A DNA stretch of 37,410 nt, from NCBI GenBank assembly GCA_020351915.1, contig CP070673.1:3971021-4008430 (forward strand), given 5' to 3'. The notes beneath the pieces are model-generated. The model was not told where the DNA came from. It saw only the letters and a list, made by a program, of their open reading frames with translations, and did not search any database. Source of the stretch: Deltaproteobacteria bacterium (lineage in GTDB: Bacteria; Desulfobacterota; DSM-4660; Desulfatiglandales; B25-G16). Shown one piece after another: positions 24,558 to 34,905 of this stretch. The position numbers were made by a program, and so were the translations under genes. Numbering within the stretch: position 1 is the first letter of the stretch; the number at the start of each line of letters is the position of its first letter.

Positions 24558-25430
24558 CTACTCTCTATATAGCTGGAACAGATGTTCGATAATCATCTTA
24601 TCCACCTGTGGAGCCATTGCTTTACACCCTTTTGGCATGGGAAATGGGTCTGGATTACCGATATTTGCGAGGGCTTGTTCCTCGTTCAAACCAGCCTTGA
24701 TTGCCGATTTTACTGCTTTTGTCCAATTGCTAATAAGCGCTTCTTGCTGCGAAAGATAATCCATAGAACATATGTCATCGCCATGTCCAGGTACTATTAT
24801 GTCGGCTTCCAACGCTCTAAGTTTCTTCAATGATGCGATCCATTCTTCGGGTAGAGCATCATGTAGCCAAGCTTTTACTTTATAAACAACATTATCTCCG
24901 GAGAATATAACACCTTCCTGTGGTATATAAACAACTGCCTCACTTGGCGTATGCCCCGGACAGTAAATAAGCTCGATTGTATGCTCACCTAAGTTTATAG
25001 CTAGCCAATCTGAAAAAGTTATCTCGGGCAGTTTTATTGTATACTCGTGCATAAGGGGTCGCCCTTCCAGATCTAATTCATTTGTGCGGTCTACTAGTGC
25101 CTGCAAGGGATATTTCAATATTGCGTTCCGGGCACCCTTATGAGCAAGCACCGGGGCTTGAAAGAAATAATTTCCCGTAAAGTGATCGGGGTGTGGTTCT
25201 GTATTTACAACATATTTTACTTCCCCTTTTGCCTGAAGTTCTTTTTGCAATTCCAATACTTCTGTTGGCTTTTGAGGTGTGTCAATCATCACAATGCCCT
25301 GGTTGTTACTAGGTTGCATAAAAAAATTGAACCCTTATGGATTAAAACAAACGTATCGGATTTATTCGAAAAGCATATTGGATAGTAGCTTATGGGTTAG
25401 GTTGAAAGTGGAATGTGATACTCGGACTTT
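24558..25430 (-). pseudogene. MBL-fold metallohydrolase with a homopolymer frameshift near the N-terminus
   Basis: The main frame (25319-24558) gives 253 residues of a metallo-beta-lactamase fold: MIDTPQKPTEVLELQ, a metal motif EPHPDHFTGN, YCPGHTPSEAVVY, FSGDNVVYKVKAW and VPGHGDD. The normal N-terminal strands are missing from that frame but appear in another: FSNKSDTFVLIHKGSIF leads straight into FMQPSNNQGIVMIDT if one T is added to the run of seven T at 25320-25326. So the gene is frameshifted, or that run is misread. The HxHxDH motif has Glu for its first His (Glu41 of the main frame). Family members hydrolyse thioesters, lactones or glutathione adducts. Confidence 0.72.
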
Positions 25431-25709
25431 TAAATTTCTCTAGGCTTAATTTAATTAAAACGGTGGATAAATAACATAAGTGTTCTCATTTTTCTATTTG
25501 AATTAAGCTTCCTCGGTTTTGTTTTAAAGGGCTATTTTCACAACCTAGGTTTTTAAGTTCGCCCACAGGTATTTATGAGAAGATAAAAGGAAGATAATTT
25601 AATGTTTCTATGTTAGTTATCTTCTCCATTGTGTATCTTTATTAAACATGCTAATTATTATAACTCAAATTAATTATACTAATTTTATCGATCAGTATTT
25701 CTAATAGTT
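25431..25709. promoter_or_regulatory. AT-rich divergent region between MBL gene and LysR regulator
   Basis: No gene. GAGAAGATAA (25577-25586) and TTATCTTCTC (25617-25626) form a perfect 10-bp inverted repeat separated by 30 bases, about 85 bases before the LysR start. LysR regulators usually bind in the divergent space between their own gene and the target, so this symmetrical site is a reasonable operator candidate, with the MBL/TAXI/TRAP genes as likely targets. Confidence 0.4.
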
Positions 25710-26630
25710 ATGGAATGGCAGCAAATTTTAGGCTTTTATCAAATAGCAAAGCTAGGAAGCTTTACCAGAGCTGCCAAAGCCACCTTCCGAACCCAGTCGG
25801 CAATCAGCCAACAAATAAAGTCGCTTGAAGAAGAACTCGGATTCCAGCTATTCGAAAGAATTGGAAGAAGCAATTTAAAGCTGACAAAAGCCGGCGAAAG
25901 CTTTCTCAGATTCTCTGTGACACTTTTAGATACCCATGATCAACTTGTGGCTGAACTGAAAGAATTAGGGGGGCAAAGGGCAGGGCGTATCAAGATTGCA
26001 GCACCCTTTGAAACTTTTTATTATCTCATACCTAATAATCTCCAGAATTTTACTTCTATCTATCCCAACATTGAGTTATCCATAATTCATTGCCCCACGA
26101 CTGAGATAGTTGAGCTTGTTAAATATGGAGAAATTGATTTCGGCCTAGCAATGGAGTACGTGATTCCTCGCGATCTCACCACAATTCGCTGGAAAAGATC
26201 TGAAAGATTTTTAATGACGCCTATCGATCATCCATTATTAAAGATAAAGAGAGTTAAGTTGAGGCAAATTGTAAGATACCCCTTAATCCTTCCGCCCAAG
26301 ATTTATCCAATTCGAAAAAGATTTGATGAAAAGCTTGAACAACTCAACTTGAAATGTCGAATTGCCATAGAATCTCCGAATGTACTATTGTGTGCGCAAT
26401 GCGTGGAATTGGGGCTTGGTGTATCTATTATATCAGAAGGTCTAGCTCAGCGCCTACGTAAAGAAAAAAGAAAAATATCGCTCATACCCTTAGATAGGCA
26501 ACTGGGATGGGATTACGTTGCGCTCGTAATGAGAAAGGATAAGAAATTATTGGCATATCAAAAGGCGTTTATTAACATTTTTTTAGGTGCACCTATTATA
26601 AAAAGTTTCCAGAATTATAAACAAAAATAG
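25710..26630 (+). CDS. LysR-type transcriptional regulator
   Basis: 306 residues, the usual LysR length. The N-terminal winged HTH reads MEWQQILGFYQIAKLGSFTR, then TQSAISQQIKSLEEELGFQL and FERIGR. The effector domain follows (RIKIAAPFETFYYLIPNNLQ, VELGLGVSIISEGLAQ). No Shine-Dalgarno precedes the ATG and the upstream DNA is very AT-rich, so the mRNA may be leaderless. The gene is clearly AT-richer than its neighbours, which suggests separate origin. It is divergent from the MBL-TAXI-TRAP genes and is their likely regulator; the inducer is unknown. Confidence 0.93.
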   Translation: MEWQQILGFYQIAKLGSFTRAAKATFRTQSAISQQIKSLEEELGFQLFERIGRSNLKLTKAGESFLRFSVTLLDTHDQLVAELKELGGQRAGRIKIAAPFETFYYLIPNNLQNFTSIYPNIELSIIHCPTTEIVELVKYGEIDFGLAMEYVIPRDLTTIRWKRSERFLMTPIDHPLLKIKRVKLRQIVRYPLILPPKIYPIRKRFDEKLEQLNLKCRIAIESPNVLLCAQCVELGLGVSIISEGLAQRLRKEKRKISLIPLDRQLGWDYVALVMRKDKKLLAYQKAFINIFLGAPIIKSFQNYKQK

Positions 26631-26890
26631 GCTCTTATAGGATTCAGATGAATATAGCGAACCAAATCCAGCAGGTAAGGGTCCTCTTCGCATAAAAAGG
26701 ACTTATAGCGATTTTGAAACAACTGCCCGTGGCGTTTATGCCGGCGGCTACATTGCTGAGCGTAACCGGTTAACAGACGCCGCATGACAGTTGCCACAGG
26801 CGTTAGCCCGGTTTTTAAGAGAAGGTGAATATGGCACGAATGTCGCGCTCGTGAAGAGACCCACATTGCAGACCGGGCACTCCTGAACGC
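26631..26890 (-). pseudogene. RAYT transposase relic, catalytic domain part
   Basis: Reads CHIHLLLKTGLTPVATVMRR, LLTGYAQQCSRRHKRHGQLF, QNRYKSFLCEEDPYLLDLVR and YIHLNPIRA. It keeps the His-x-His metal motif (HIH, within a C-HIH instead of N-HVH context) and the tyrosine-bearing helix of IS200-like Y1 transposases of the REP-associated group. Homology ends at NPIRA, exactly at the stop codon of the LysR gene. The N-terminus is missing because the MFS gene starts directly beyond. It cannot be active. Confidence 0.85.
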
Positions 26891-26892
26891 CT

Positions 26893-28113
26893 TTACTTCG
26901 GATACTGCTTTATTCTCAGTATCAAGATGATTGCCATGCCGATCGCTCCGGAAAAAGCAAGCCAGACAATCTGATAGCTTCCCAGGGTATCAAATGTCCA
27001 GCCAGCTAAGGCTGGGCCTATAACCTCCCCAATTGCTGCTGACCCCATGATAATCCCTATTAATTTGCCAAAGGAATCCCTTCCAAAATAATCTCTGAGA
27101 ATCGCTCCTCTTAAGACCACGCCACCCCCGAAACCCAAGGGGAAAAGAAGAAGAAAAAGGACTGCAATCCATGCCACCTGCACGTAAGAGAGAGCTAACA
27201 ATCCTATGCCCAGAAAGAAGAATGCCAAGGCCATTACGTACCGTTTGTCAAAGACATCGCTAAACCAGCCAAAACCAAATCGCCCGACGTTGCTGAAAAA
27301 GGGAAGAGCGCCTGCCACAAACCCGGCCGTGTGTCGTGGCATCCCCAGGATGTTTAGATAGGGCATGATATGGGTGACTACCGCCGTAACGGTCATCATC
27401 CGTATGGCTTCAGCCAAATTCATAAACAGGAAGGATCTCTCCTTAACCGCCTCCTTAAAACCCGTCTCCGCTTGCTTGCTTTCAAGTTCCGGGTGTGACG
27501 TCGGATCCCCCAATTTTTTGCCGTCAGGAAGATAGCCATAGTGTTCCGGCTTGTTGCGGATCACGAAGGATAGAGGGATTCCCAGGGCCCACATTCCCAG
27601 TCCGAGGATGAGAAAGGTCCCTCTCCAATCATAAATATCCATGAGCCAAACGATGAGGGGGACCATCAATCCACCGGCGCCCATTCCGGAGGCCATAATG
27701 CCGAGAGCTTTCCCCACGCTTCTCTGAAACCAGTTCGCCACCACAGCCGTGGTAACTACGGGCATACATCCGCTGCCCCCAAGACCAAGAAGAAGAAAAC
27801 CCCCGTAGAACGTGGCAAGGGATTGGGTAAGGCTGAGGAGAACAAGCCCAAAGCCAACCATGATCGTCCCGCACAGCACCAACATTCTTGAACCAAAGCG
27901 ATCCACGAGGAAACCTGCAACTGGGGCCAGGATCGCCATCTCCAGGGCGCGCAGGCTGGCTGCAAGGGAGATTTGCGTATAGCTCCATGCAAATTCCTCT
28001 CTGATTGGCTGGAAAAAGGCAGTAAATCCGTAGACGATGACAAAACCGGCGTAGAGGCCTATAAAAAAACAGGCAAGTACAATCCACCATCCGTAAAATA
28101 CTCTCTTAAGCAT
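26893..28113 (-). CDS. Major facilitator superfamily transporter (OFA-like/monocarboxylate type)
   Basis: 406 residues with about twelve hydrophobic segments. It opens RVFYGWWIVLACFFIGLYAG and shows the loop 2-3 motif FLVDRFGSRM and, after the central hydrophilic loop (KPEHYGYLPDGKKLGDPTSH), GRFGFGWFSDVFDKR. This is the pattern of OFA/MCT-like carriers for oxalate, formate, lactate or similar acids in the cytoplasmic membrane. No clear ribosome site is visible at the ATG at 28113. It stands alone, between a RAYT relic and a group II intron remnant. Confidence 0.9.
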   Translation of the reverse strand: MLKRVFYGWWIVLACFFIGLYAGFVIVYGFTAFFQPIREEFAWSYTQISLAASLRALEMAILAPVAGFLVDRFGSRMLVLCGTIMVGFGLVLLSLTQSLATFYGGFLLLGLGGSGCMPVVTTAVVANWFQRSVGKALGIMASGMGAGGLMVPLIVWLMDIYDWRGTFLILGLGMWALGIPLSFVIRNKPEHYGYLPDGKKLGDPTSHPELESKQAETGFKEAVKERSFLFMNLAEAIRMMTVTAVVTHIMPYLNILGMPRHTAGFVAGALPFFSNVGRFGFGWFSDVFDKRYVMALAFFFLGIGLLALSYVQVAWIAVLFLLLFPLGFGGGVVLRGAILRDYFGRDSFGKLIGIIMGSAAIGEVIGPALAGWTFDTLGSYQIVWLAFSGAIGMAIILILRIKQYPK

Positions 28114-28482
28114 AACTTTTATGAGCTTGGCACAAGGTCAATAAAAACAACGAAACATGAAGCCGATTCATGTCCGTCCATTCTAAGCCATCCCTGGAAT
28201 AGGATCCCGGCATTCATCTTTTGGCCACTGTTTTTCCGCAATGAGGCAACGAATTTTGAAACCCCCTTAACCGGACTGCGCGGGATCTTCTTCCAAAGGC
28301 CCGGAATTCTCTAGCTATTCAAAACGATCCCTCCCTGCCCCGCCCTGTGGCCGCATCTCGAAAAGGCCCTTAGGGCATGTCTAACATGAAACCTGTTAAG
28401 GTGGCAATGCCGAACCGGTTCTCTGCTGAAAGATGTCCCCTTTGCCTCTTCAATTATTACGGATCTTTAGCTAAGACTATAT
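28114..28482. other. Non-coding stretch ahead of the intron remnant
   Basis: No gene can be supported. The part from about 28370 to 28482 (GGGCATGTCTAACATGAAAC and following) may belong to the intron whose conserved 3' domains come next, but I cannot confirm any domain I-IV element or a reverse-transcriptase frame. Confidence 0.3.
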
Positions 28483-28553
28483 GAACCGTCGTGTACGGAC
28501 CCGTATGCACGGTGGTGTAAGAGGGATAAGGTTGGGAGGCCTTTCCCTATCCC
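28483..28553 (+). ncRNA. Group II intron 3' end remnant (domain V-VI-like)
   Basis: GAACCGTCGTGTACGGAC followed by CCGTATGCACGGTGGTG (28483-28517) folds as a bulged hairpin and matches the GAACCG...CGGTGGTGTG pattern found directly behind bacterial group II intron maturase genes. A second stem follows, GAGGGATAAGG with CCTTTCCCTATCCC (28521-28553), as expected for domain VI. No maturase gene and no convincing 5' intron end are present, so this is a truncated element. Confidence 0.6.
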
Positions 28554-28556
28554 GAT

Positions 28557-30110
28557 TTACGCAATTTTTTTCGAATATCTTTCTCTGAGCTCCCATCTCT
28601 TGATTTTGCCAGTATGGGTAACAGGTAAACTCTCTACAAAATCAACCGATTTCGGCGCCTTATAGTGAGCCAGTTCCTCTTTGCATAACTTGATAATTTC
28701 ATCTTCTGTGGCTTTTTTTCCTTTTTTCAGAACAATGACTGCTTTCACCGCTTCTCCCCAAACGGGATCTGGCACTCCAATTACAGCGGCACTTTCAACG
28801 GCAAGATGTTTGTAAATTATATCTTCAACCTGTTTTGGAGTAATATTTTCCCCTCCACTAATAATTATGTCCTTCTTCCTCCCGCTAATATGGATATACT
28901 TGTCTTCATCGAAAGAGGCCATGTCGCCTGTATAAAACCAGCCATTTTTGAGGACTTTTTTTGTCTCTTCAGGTTCTTTCCAATATCCTTTCATCAAATT
29001 ATCACTTCTATAAACTATCTCTCCTTCATCACCCACTGCAACAGGTCTTCCCCCTGAATCAACTATTCGAATGTCACTACTAGGCATTTCCTTTCCGCAT
29101 GATGATAGTCTACGAAGTTCCTTCTCGGTTCCATGAATAGAATGATCTTCTGGTGACAATGCTGTCGCACATCCAGCCAGTTCAGTAAAACCATAGAGCT
29201 GTATGAATTTATTGCCTAAAATGGGAATTGCTCTTTCTAACAAGGGAACAGGCATTGGAGCTCCTCCGTACATAAGCCACCTTACTGACGTGAGTTCGTA
29301 TTTTTGAAGATCGGGAAAATTTAGGAGACGTAAGAGGGTGGTTGGCACGAAATGAGAAACAGTAGTAATTTTCTCTTTTTGAATCGCATCCAGAATAAGC
29401 TTAGCGGTTGGTTCTCGGATAAGGATAACCCTTCCCCCCATATAGAATAACGCCATATTGAACCAGAAAAAGGGAATATGGTAGTATGGCGTAAAGATTA
29501 GTAACGTATCTTCATCTGTAAGCTGAAATTTTATTACAATATCTCTTGAACCTGCCAGCCAGCTTTTGTGAGTCCACATAACTTCCTTTGGCATGCCTGT
29601 TGTTCCGCTGGTGTGTATCAAAGCCGCTACATCTTCTTCATTCACGTCCACGGTAGGTTTGGCAGAGGAGCTTTGGGAAATCAAATCTTCGTAGTCATAT
29701 ATCTCATCATCTGAGGAGCTTCCTATGCGGATGAAATTTTGGACTTTCTTCATTTTTGAGCGATTAGATTTTATTAAATCGAGATATGTTTCTTCAAAAA
29801 TCAGTGACTTAACCTCACATTTGTCTACTAACTGAAGAATTTCATCGATGAGAAATCGTGAATTAAGAGGCACCACGTACATTCCGCTTACTGTTAAGGC
29901 AAACACTATCTCCTGTGCTTGAATCATGTTATGGGGTAGCATAAATGCAACTGAATCTCCCTTCTTCAGGCCCAAGCTCATCAATGCATTCCCAAGCTTG
30001 AAGACTCTCATGCTTAGTTCTTCAAAGGAAAGCCTTCCATGTTCAAATACCATGGCTATCTTGTCGTGATATCTCCAAAGGTTTCTATCAATTATATCTC
30101 CTATAACCAT
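28557..30110 (-). CDS. AMP-forming acyl-CoA ligase (medium/long-chain or aryl type)
   Basis: ATG at 30110 behind GGGAGGT gives 517 residues; an in-frame ATG at 30128 is less likely. Signature motifs are complete: IHTSGTTGMPK, YGFTELAG, WFYTGDMASFDED, GRKKDIIISGGENITPKQVE and the A10 lysine in VTHTGKIKRWELR. It activates a carboxylic acid to its CoA thioester in the cytoplasm. The gene is AT-richer than the other two ligases and belongs to a different subgroup (no N-terminal aryl-ligase extension). An acyl-CoA dehydrogenase relic lies upstream on the same strand, so ligase and dehydrogenase probably once formed a beta-oxidation-like unit. Confidence 0.93.
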   Translation of the reverse strand: MVIGDIIDRNLWRYHDKIAMVFEHGRLSFEELSMRVFKLGNALMSLGLKKGDSVAFMLPHNMIQAQEIVFALTVSGMYVVPLNSRFLIDEILQLVDKCEVKSLIFEETYLDLIKSNRSKMKKVQNFIRIGSSSDDEIYDYEDLISQSSSAKPTVDVNEEDVAALIHTSGTTGMPKEVMWTHKSWLAGSRDIVIKFQLTDEDTLLIFTPYYHIPFFWFNMALFYMGGRVILIREPTAKLILDAIQKEKITTVSHFVPTTLLRLLNFPDLQKYELTSVRWLMYGGAPMPVPLLERAIPILGNKFIQLYGFTELAGCATALSPEDHSIHGTEKELRRLSSCGKEMPSSDIRIVDSGGRPVAVGDEGEIVYRSDNLMKGYWKEPEETKKVLKNGWFYTGDMASFDEDKYIHISGRKKDIIISGGENITPKQVEDIIYKHLAVESAAVIGVPDPVWGEAVKAVIVLKKGKKATEDEIIKLCKEELAHYKAPKSVDFVESLPVTHTGKIKRWELRERYSKKIA

Positions 30111-30177
30111 GATAACCTCCCATTGCATTCTTGACCGAAAAAACTTTGACTATCTCCTGTTTATTGGTCCTTTCTAG

Positions 30178-30201
30178 CTTTAAGATCTTTAAAGATGTCA
30201 A
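30178..30201 (-). promoter_or_regulatory. Candidate promoter with overlapping dyad for the acyl-CoA ligase
   Basis: On the minus strand a perfect TTGACA (30201-30196) is followed within the spacer by CTTTAA/TTAAAG symmetry (30178-30194). The -10 is poor (GCTAGA at 17-bp spacing). A repressor bound to the dyad would block the spacer. The distance to the ligase start is about 70-85 bases. Confidence 0.35.
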
Positions 30202-30359
30202 TTCAATTATATGATTATTGCTCTAACTCAGAAATGGCGTTGTTACCAGAGATATGGACGTCTTTTTTTGACGCCGAAGAGGCCCATGCTTTTGTGCCCG
30301 CTCATGGTAAGGATGAAGGCGGGCGCTTGCCTGGATCAGCGGTAGAAAGCAGGCAGCCA

Positions 30360-30905
30360 TGAAAGTCCTTTCATAAGCCAATGGGTTTTTCAGCAATAAG
30401 GAATCCTTGGCCTGGCTTTCCCAAAATATTTTCCTTTGGAATAATATGATCGTCGAAAAACAATGTACCTGTATCTGAATAACGAGTTCCCAACTAATCA
30501 GTAATTTTCCCTGTTTTTAAACGAGTCATGCCCCTTTCTATTGTAAGAGCAGATAAACCCTCATGTTTCACCTCTGTATCAGTTTTGGCGAAAGGTATAG
30601 CGATATCGAACTCGCTCACATGAGTGGTCAATGTTTTGCTTCTGTTAACCAGGTAGTGATCTCTCACATCACTTGTTGAGGTTTATATGCAGGCAATGTC
30701 TGTAGTCGCGTTTGCCTCAGCAACAGCAAAACACCCTAATGCTTGGCATTTGATTAACCTCGAAAGGTATTTCCCCTTTTTTCCTCTGCTCCCCAGCTTA
30801 GGATTGTCATAGCGTAAATCTCACTCTGCATATTACAAATGGATACTACGCCTAACGAAACTCTTACTATCTCTTCTGCAACAAGTGCAGTTGTTGAATT
30901 GATAG
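30360..30905 (-). pseudogene. Acyl-CoA dehydrogenase relic
   Basis: Reading the minus strand from 30905: TALVAEEIVRVSLGVVSICN, MQSEIYAMTILSWGAEEKRG; after a frameshift LGCFAVAEANATTDIACI, stop, TSTSDVRDHYLVNRSKTL, VSEFDIAIPFAKTDTEVKHE, GLSALTIERGMTRLKTGKIT, stop, LGTRYSDTGTLFFDDHIIPK, ENILGKPGQGFLIAEKP. These are the central segments of acyl-CoA dehydrogenases in the right order. Two in-frame stops (TAA, TAG), at least one frameshift and loss of both ends make it a dead gene. Its upstream end coincides with the start of direct repeat copy 1. Confidence 0.88.
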
Positions 30906-31245
30906 AATTCCCTTTTTGAGGCAGGAAATATAGGGAAATTACGGATTGATAAATTGATATTGAATTGCTAACAATTCCCTTTCTGAGGGAGGAAGTATAG
31001 GGAAGTTACGGTAGTGTGTCAAGGAGCAGTCACATCCATTTTGTTGTCTTTACCGTCTGATGATGAACGTGATTGGGGGATGGAGGCCTGGACCGCTCAA
31101 CTATTTTGTGAGGTCTCTACGCGGTTTTTCTCAAAAGGTAAAACAGTGGCTTGCCTGGGACATTCATCCCCAGTTGGTCGAGGTTTCTGTTGAAATAGTA
31201 TGGTGAAAAGGGCTCCGGGTATTGCCCATCCGCACAGAGATAGTC
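30891..31245. repeat. Direct repeat copy 1 (about 350 bp), downstream of ptb
   Basis: It is collinear with 33457-33785. Shared stretches include TATAGGGAA(A/G)TTACGG, GTGTGTCAAGGAGCA, TCACATCCATT, CTCAAAAGGT, AAACAGTGGCTTG and AGAGATAGTCA. Within it a hairpin unit AATTCCCT...AGGGAA occurs twice in tandem (30906-30943 and 30972-31010). By eye the identity to copy 2 is high but clearly below perfect, so the duplication is old. Confidence 0.75.
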
Positions 31246-31477
31246 ACCCCATGGAGGGGGCTGACAGCCGGGATAATCCACGTGAGGTAAGAGCGCAGGA
31301 GAGAGAAGGAAACGGGAATGGAGCACTCTCTTCAAGGCGATATCTATGCCTGTTGCGAGGGTGGTGCAATTTTCGGGGTTTGGCAGAGGCCTTAAGTTAC
31401 CGACAGGGATTTGGGTGGCCTGTACCGCAAATATTCGGCCGCGGCACAGGCCTGTGGCATTCTTTTGAGATAGCGCG

Positions 31478-31485
<8 letters not shown>
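31117..31485 (-). pseudogene. 122-codon reading frame overlapping repeat copy 1, unknown
   Basis: It begins within the last codons of ptb and ends in the repeat (LGMNVPGKPLFYLLRKTA). The same peptide pattern can be read in copy 2 in the same relative frame (DYLWVDGHYLEAFS, stop, then LDQRELYVPIKPLFHLLRKN), with frame and length kept between the copies. This suggests that part of the repeat derives from a decayed protein-coding gene. I do not recognise the protein. It may equally be a chance frame. Confidence 0.3.
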
Positions 31486-33452
<1,967 letters not shown>

Positions 33453-33456
33453 TTTC

Positions 33457-33785
33457 AATTGAATTATTAGAATTCTTTTTCTGGGGTAGGAAGCACAATT
33501 GATTGATAACAATTCCCTTTCCGCGGGGGGGAGTATAGGGAAATTACGGTTGTGTGTCAAGGAGCAATCACATCCATTATGTTGCGTTACCGTCTCTGTA
33601 TGGACGTGATTGTGGGATGGAGACTTGGATCGAGCAACTTTTTTTGAGCTCTCTGCGCGGTTTTTTCTCAAAAGGTGAAACAGTGGCTTGATCGGGACAT
33701 ACAGCTCCCGTTGGTCGAGCCTCCCATTGAAAACTTACGCTGAAAAGGCCTCCAGATAGTGCCCATCCACCCAGAGATAGTCATC
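33457..33785. repeat. Direct repeat copy 2 (about 330 bp), upstream of buk
   Basis: Collinear with 30891-31245; it carries one clear hairpin unit (AATTCCCT...AGGGAAATT, 33510-33547) and a degenerate second one, and an extra internal dyad CAATCAC...GTGATTG. It reaches to within a few bases of the buk start codon on one side and the EamA stop on the other, so the two copies bracket ptb-buk almost exactly. Confidence 0.75.
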
Positions 33786-33788
33786 CAA

Positions 33789-34688
33789 TCAGAAGCCGAA
33801 TAGAATAACGGTGCCCGCCACCACGGACACTGCGCCCAGGATAACCCTTATTGTGAAGGTCTCCAGGCTGCGGTTTATAAGAAAGGAGAAGAAAATGGTA
33901 AACAAAGGGCTGGCACCAATCAGAGGGGCCACGATGCTCAGGGGGCTCAGGCTCAGGGCCACATAGCGGAAGAGCTGAGCCATACCCACGACAAAGCCGC
34001 CCAGGCAGAACCATATCAACGCCCCTTTGCCCATAGTGGAGAGGTTCCTTCTCTTGGTGCGGCTCGCTGAAAGCACGCCAAGCATGGTCGCCGATGCAGC
34101 CACATAGGAGACAAAGGTTCCGGCCACCGGGGAACCACCGCCCGCCAGGCCCAACTTGACCAAGATAGGGGTTAAACCGTAGACAAGGCCGCCAGCCATG
34201 GCCGAGAAGATGCCCTTGAGCAACAGCCTAGAGGGCAGGGGCTGGCTCCCCCCGGAGTCCCTCGGTCCCCAGGCAAGGAACAAAACCCCAGCGATTACCA
34301 AAGCAGAGCCGGAAACTACCTGCCAGGTTACGGACTCACCGAAGATCAGAATCCCGGCCACCACCGCGTAGAAGGGATTGCCGCCGAGGAGGACATTGGC
34401 CATATTGGCCCCCACAATCTGTATGCCCACGTAGTAGAGACCCCGGCCCACTATGAAATGGGCTATTCCGGCTGCTGCCAGCCACAGCCAGGACTGCATC
34501 GGCAGGGTCCCGATCTCCTGGGTCTGCCCCAGACCCAACAGGATGAAGCCGAAAAGGGGCACGGCCAGAAAGACAGATACCATAACCGCCATAGAGGAAT
34601 CAGAAACCTTGAGCAGCCCCCTGCGGTTGAAAATACCGGACAAACCGAAGCAAGCACCTGACAAGATGGAAAATACGGGGCCAGTCAT
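33789..34688 (-). CDS. EamA/DMT-family transporter
   Basis: ATG at 34688 (MTGPVFSILSGACFGLSG); a TTG nine bases upstream is also possible, and no strong ribosome site is seen for either. About 300 residues with ten hydrophobic helices in two homologous halves, the hallmark of the drug/metabolite transporter superfamily. The GANMANVLLGGNPFYAVVAG segment ends the first half and SPLSIVAPLIGASPLFTIFF the second. Members export or import amino acids, nucleobases or other metabolites through the cytoplasmic membrane. No substrate can be assigned. Confidence 0.88.
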   Translation of the reverse strand: MTGPVFSILSGACFGLSGIFNRRGLLKVSDSSMAVMVSVFLAVPLFGFILLGLGQTQEIGTLPMQSWLWLAAAGIAHFIVGRGLYYVGIQIVGANMANVLLGGNPFYAVVAGILIFGESVTWQVVSGSALVIAGVLFLAWGPRDSGGSQPLPSRLLLKGIFSAMAGGLVYGLTPILVKLGLAGGGSPVAGTFVSYVAASATMLGVLSASRTKRRNLSTMGKGALIWFCLGGFVVGMAQLFRYVALSLSPLSIVAPLIGASPLFTIFFSFLINRSLETFTIRVILGAVSVVAGTVILFGF

Positions 34689-34734
34689 AGTGTCCAACTA
34701 GATCCTTTTTTCTACTGATTTATACCTTGCATCC

Positions 34735-34812
34735 TCGAACCAGAGGATCCATCCAAAGAGTACAGGAAAAACTGGGTGAGGCTCATTGAGAAGATTTACC
34801 CTGTCAAATAAT
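34735..34812 (+). pseudogene. IS91-like transposase scrap (plus strand)
   Basis: One frame reads EPEDPSKEYRKNWVRLIEKI followed by YPVK and a stop. This is the K-x-F/Y-R-K-x-W-A-R-L-I-x-K-I-Y segment found just before the C-terminal zinc-binding part of IS91-type (Y2) transposases. Only about 25 codons remain. Confidence 0.6.
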
Positions 34813-34905
34813 ACGACTCGGATGTGCTCCTTAATACCATTCTACTGGAAAGCACAACAATTAGGGGGTATTGGCTCGTTCTATTTAGCAGGGCAGGTGA
34901 GGGGA

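Noticed and set aside
33453-33671. N-terminal extension of the butyrate kinase frame by 73 codons
   Set aside because: The extension lies inside direct repeat copy 2, has no kinase homology, and the family start (VLAINIGSTSTK) coincides with the GTG at 33452.
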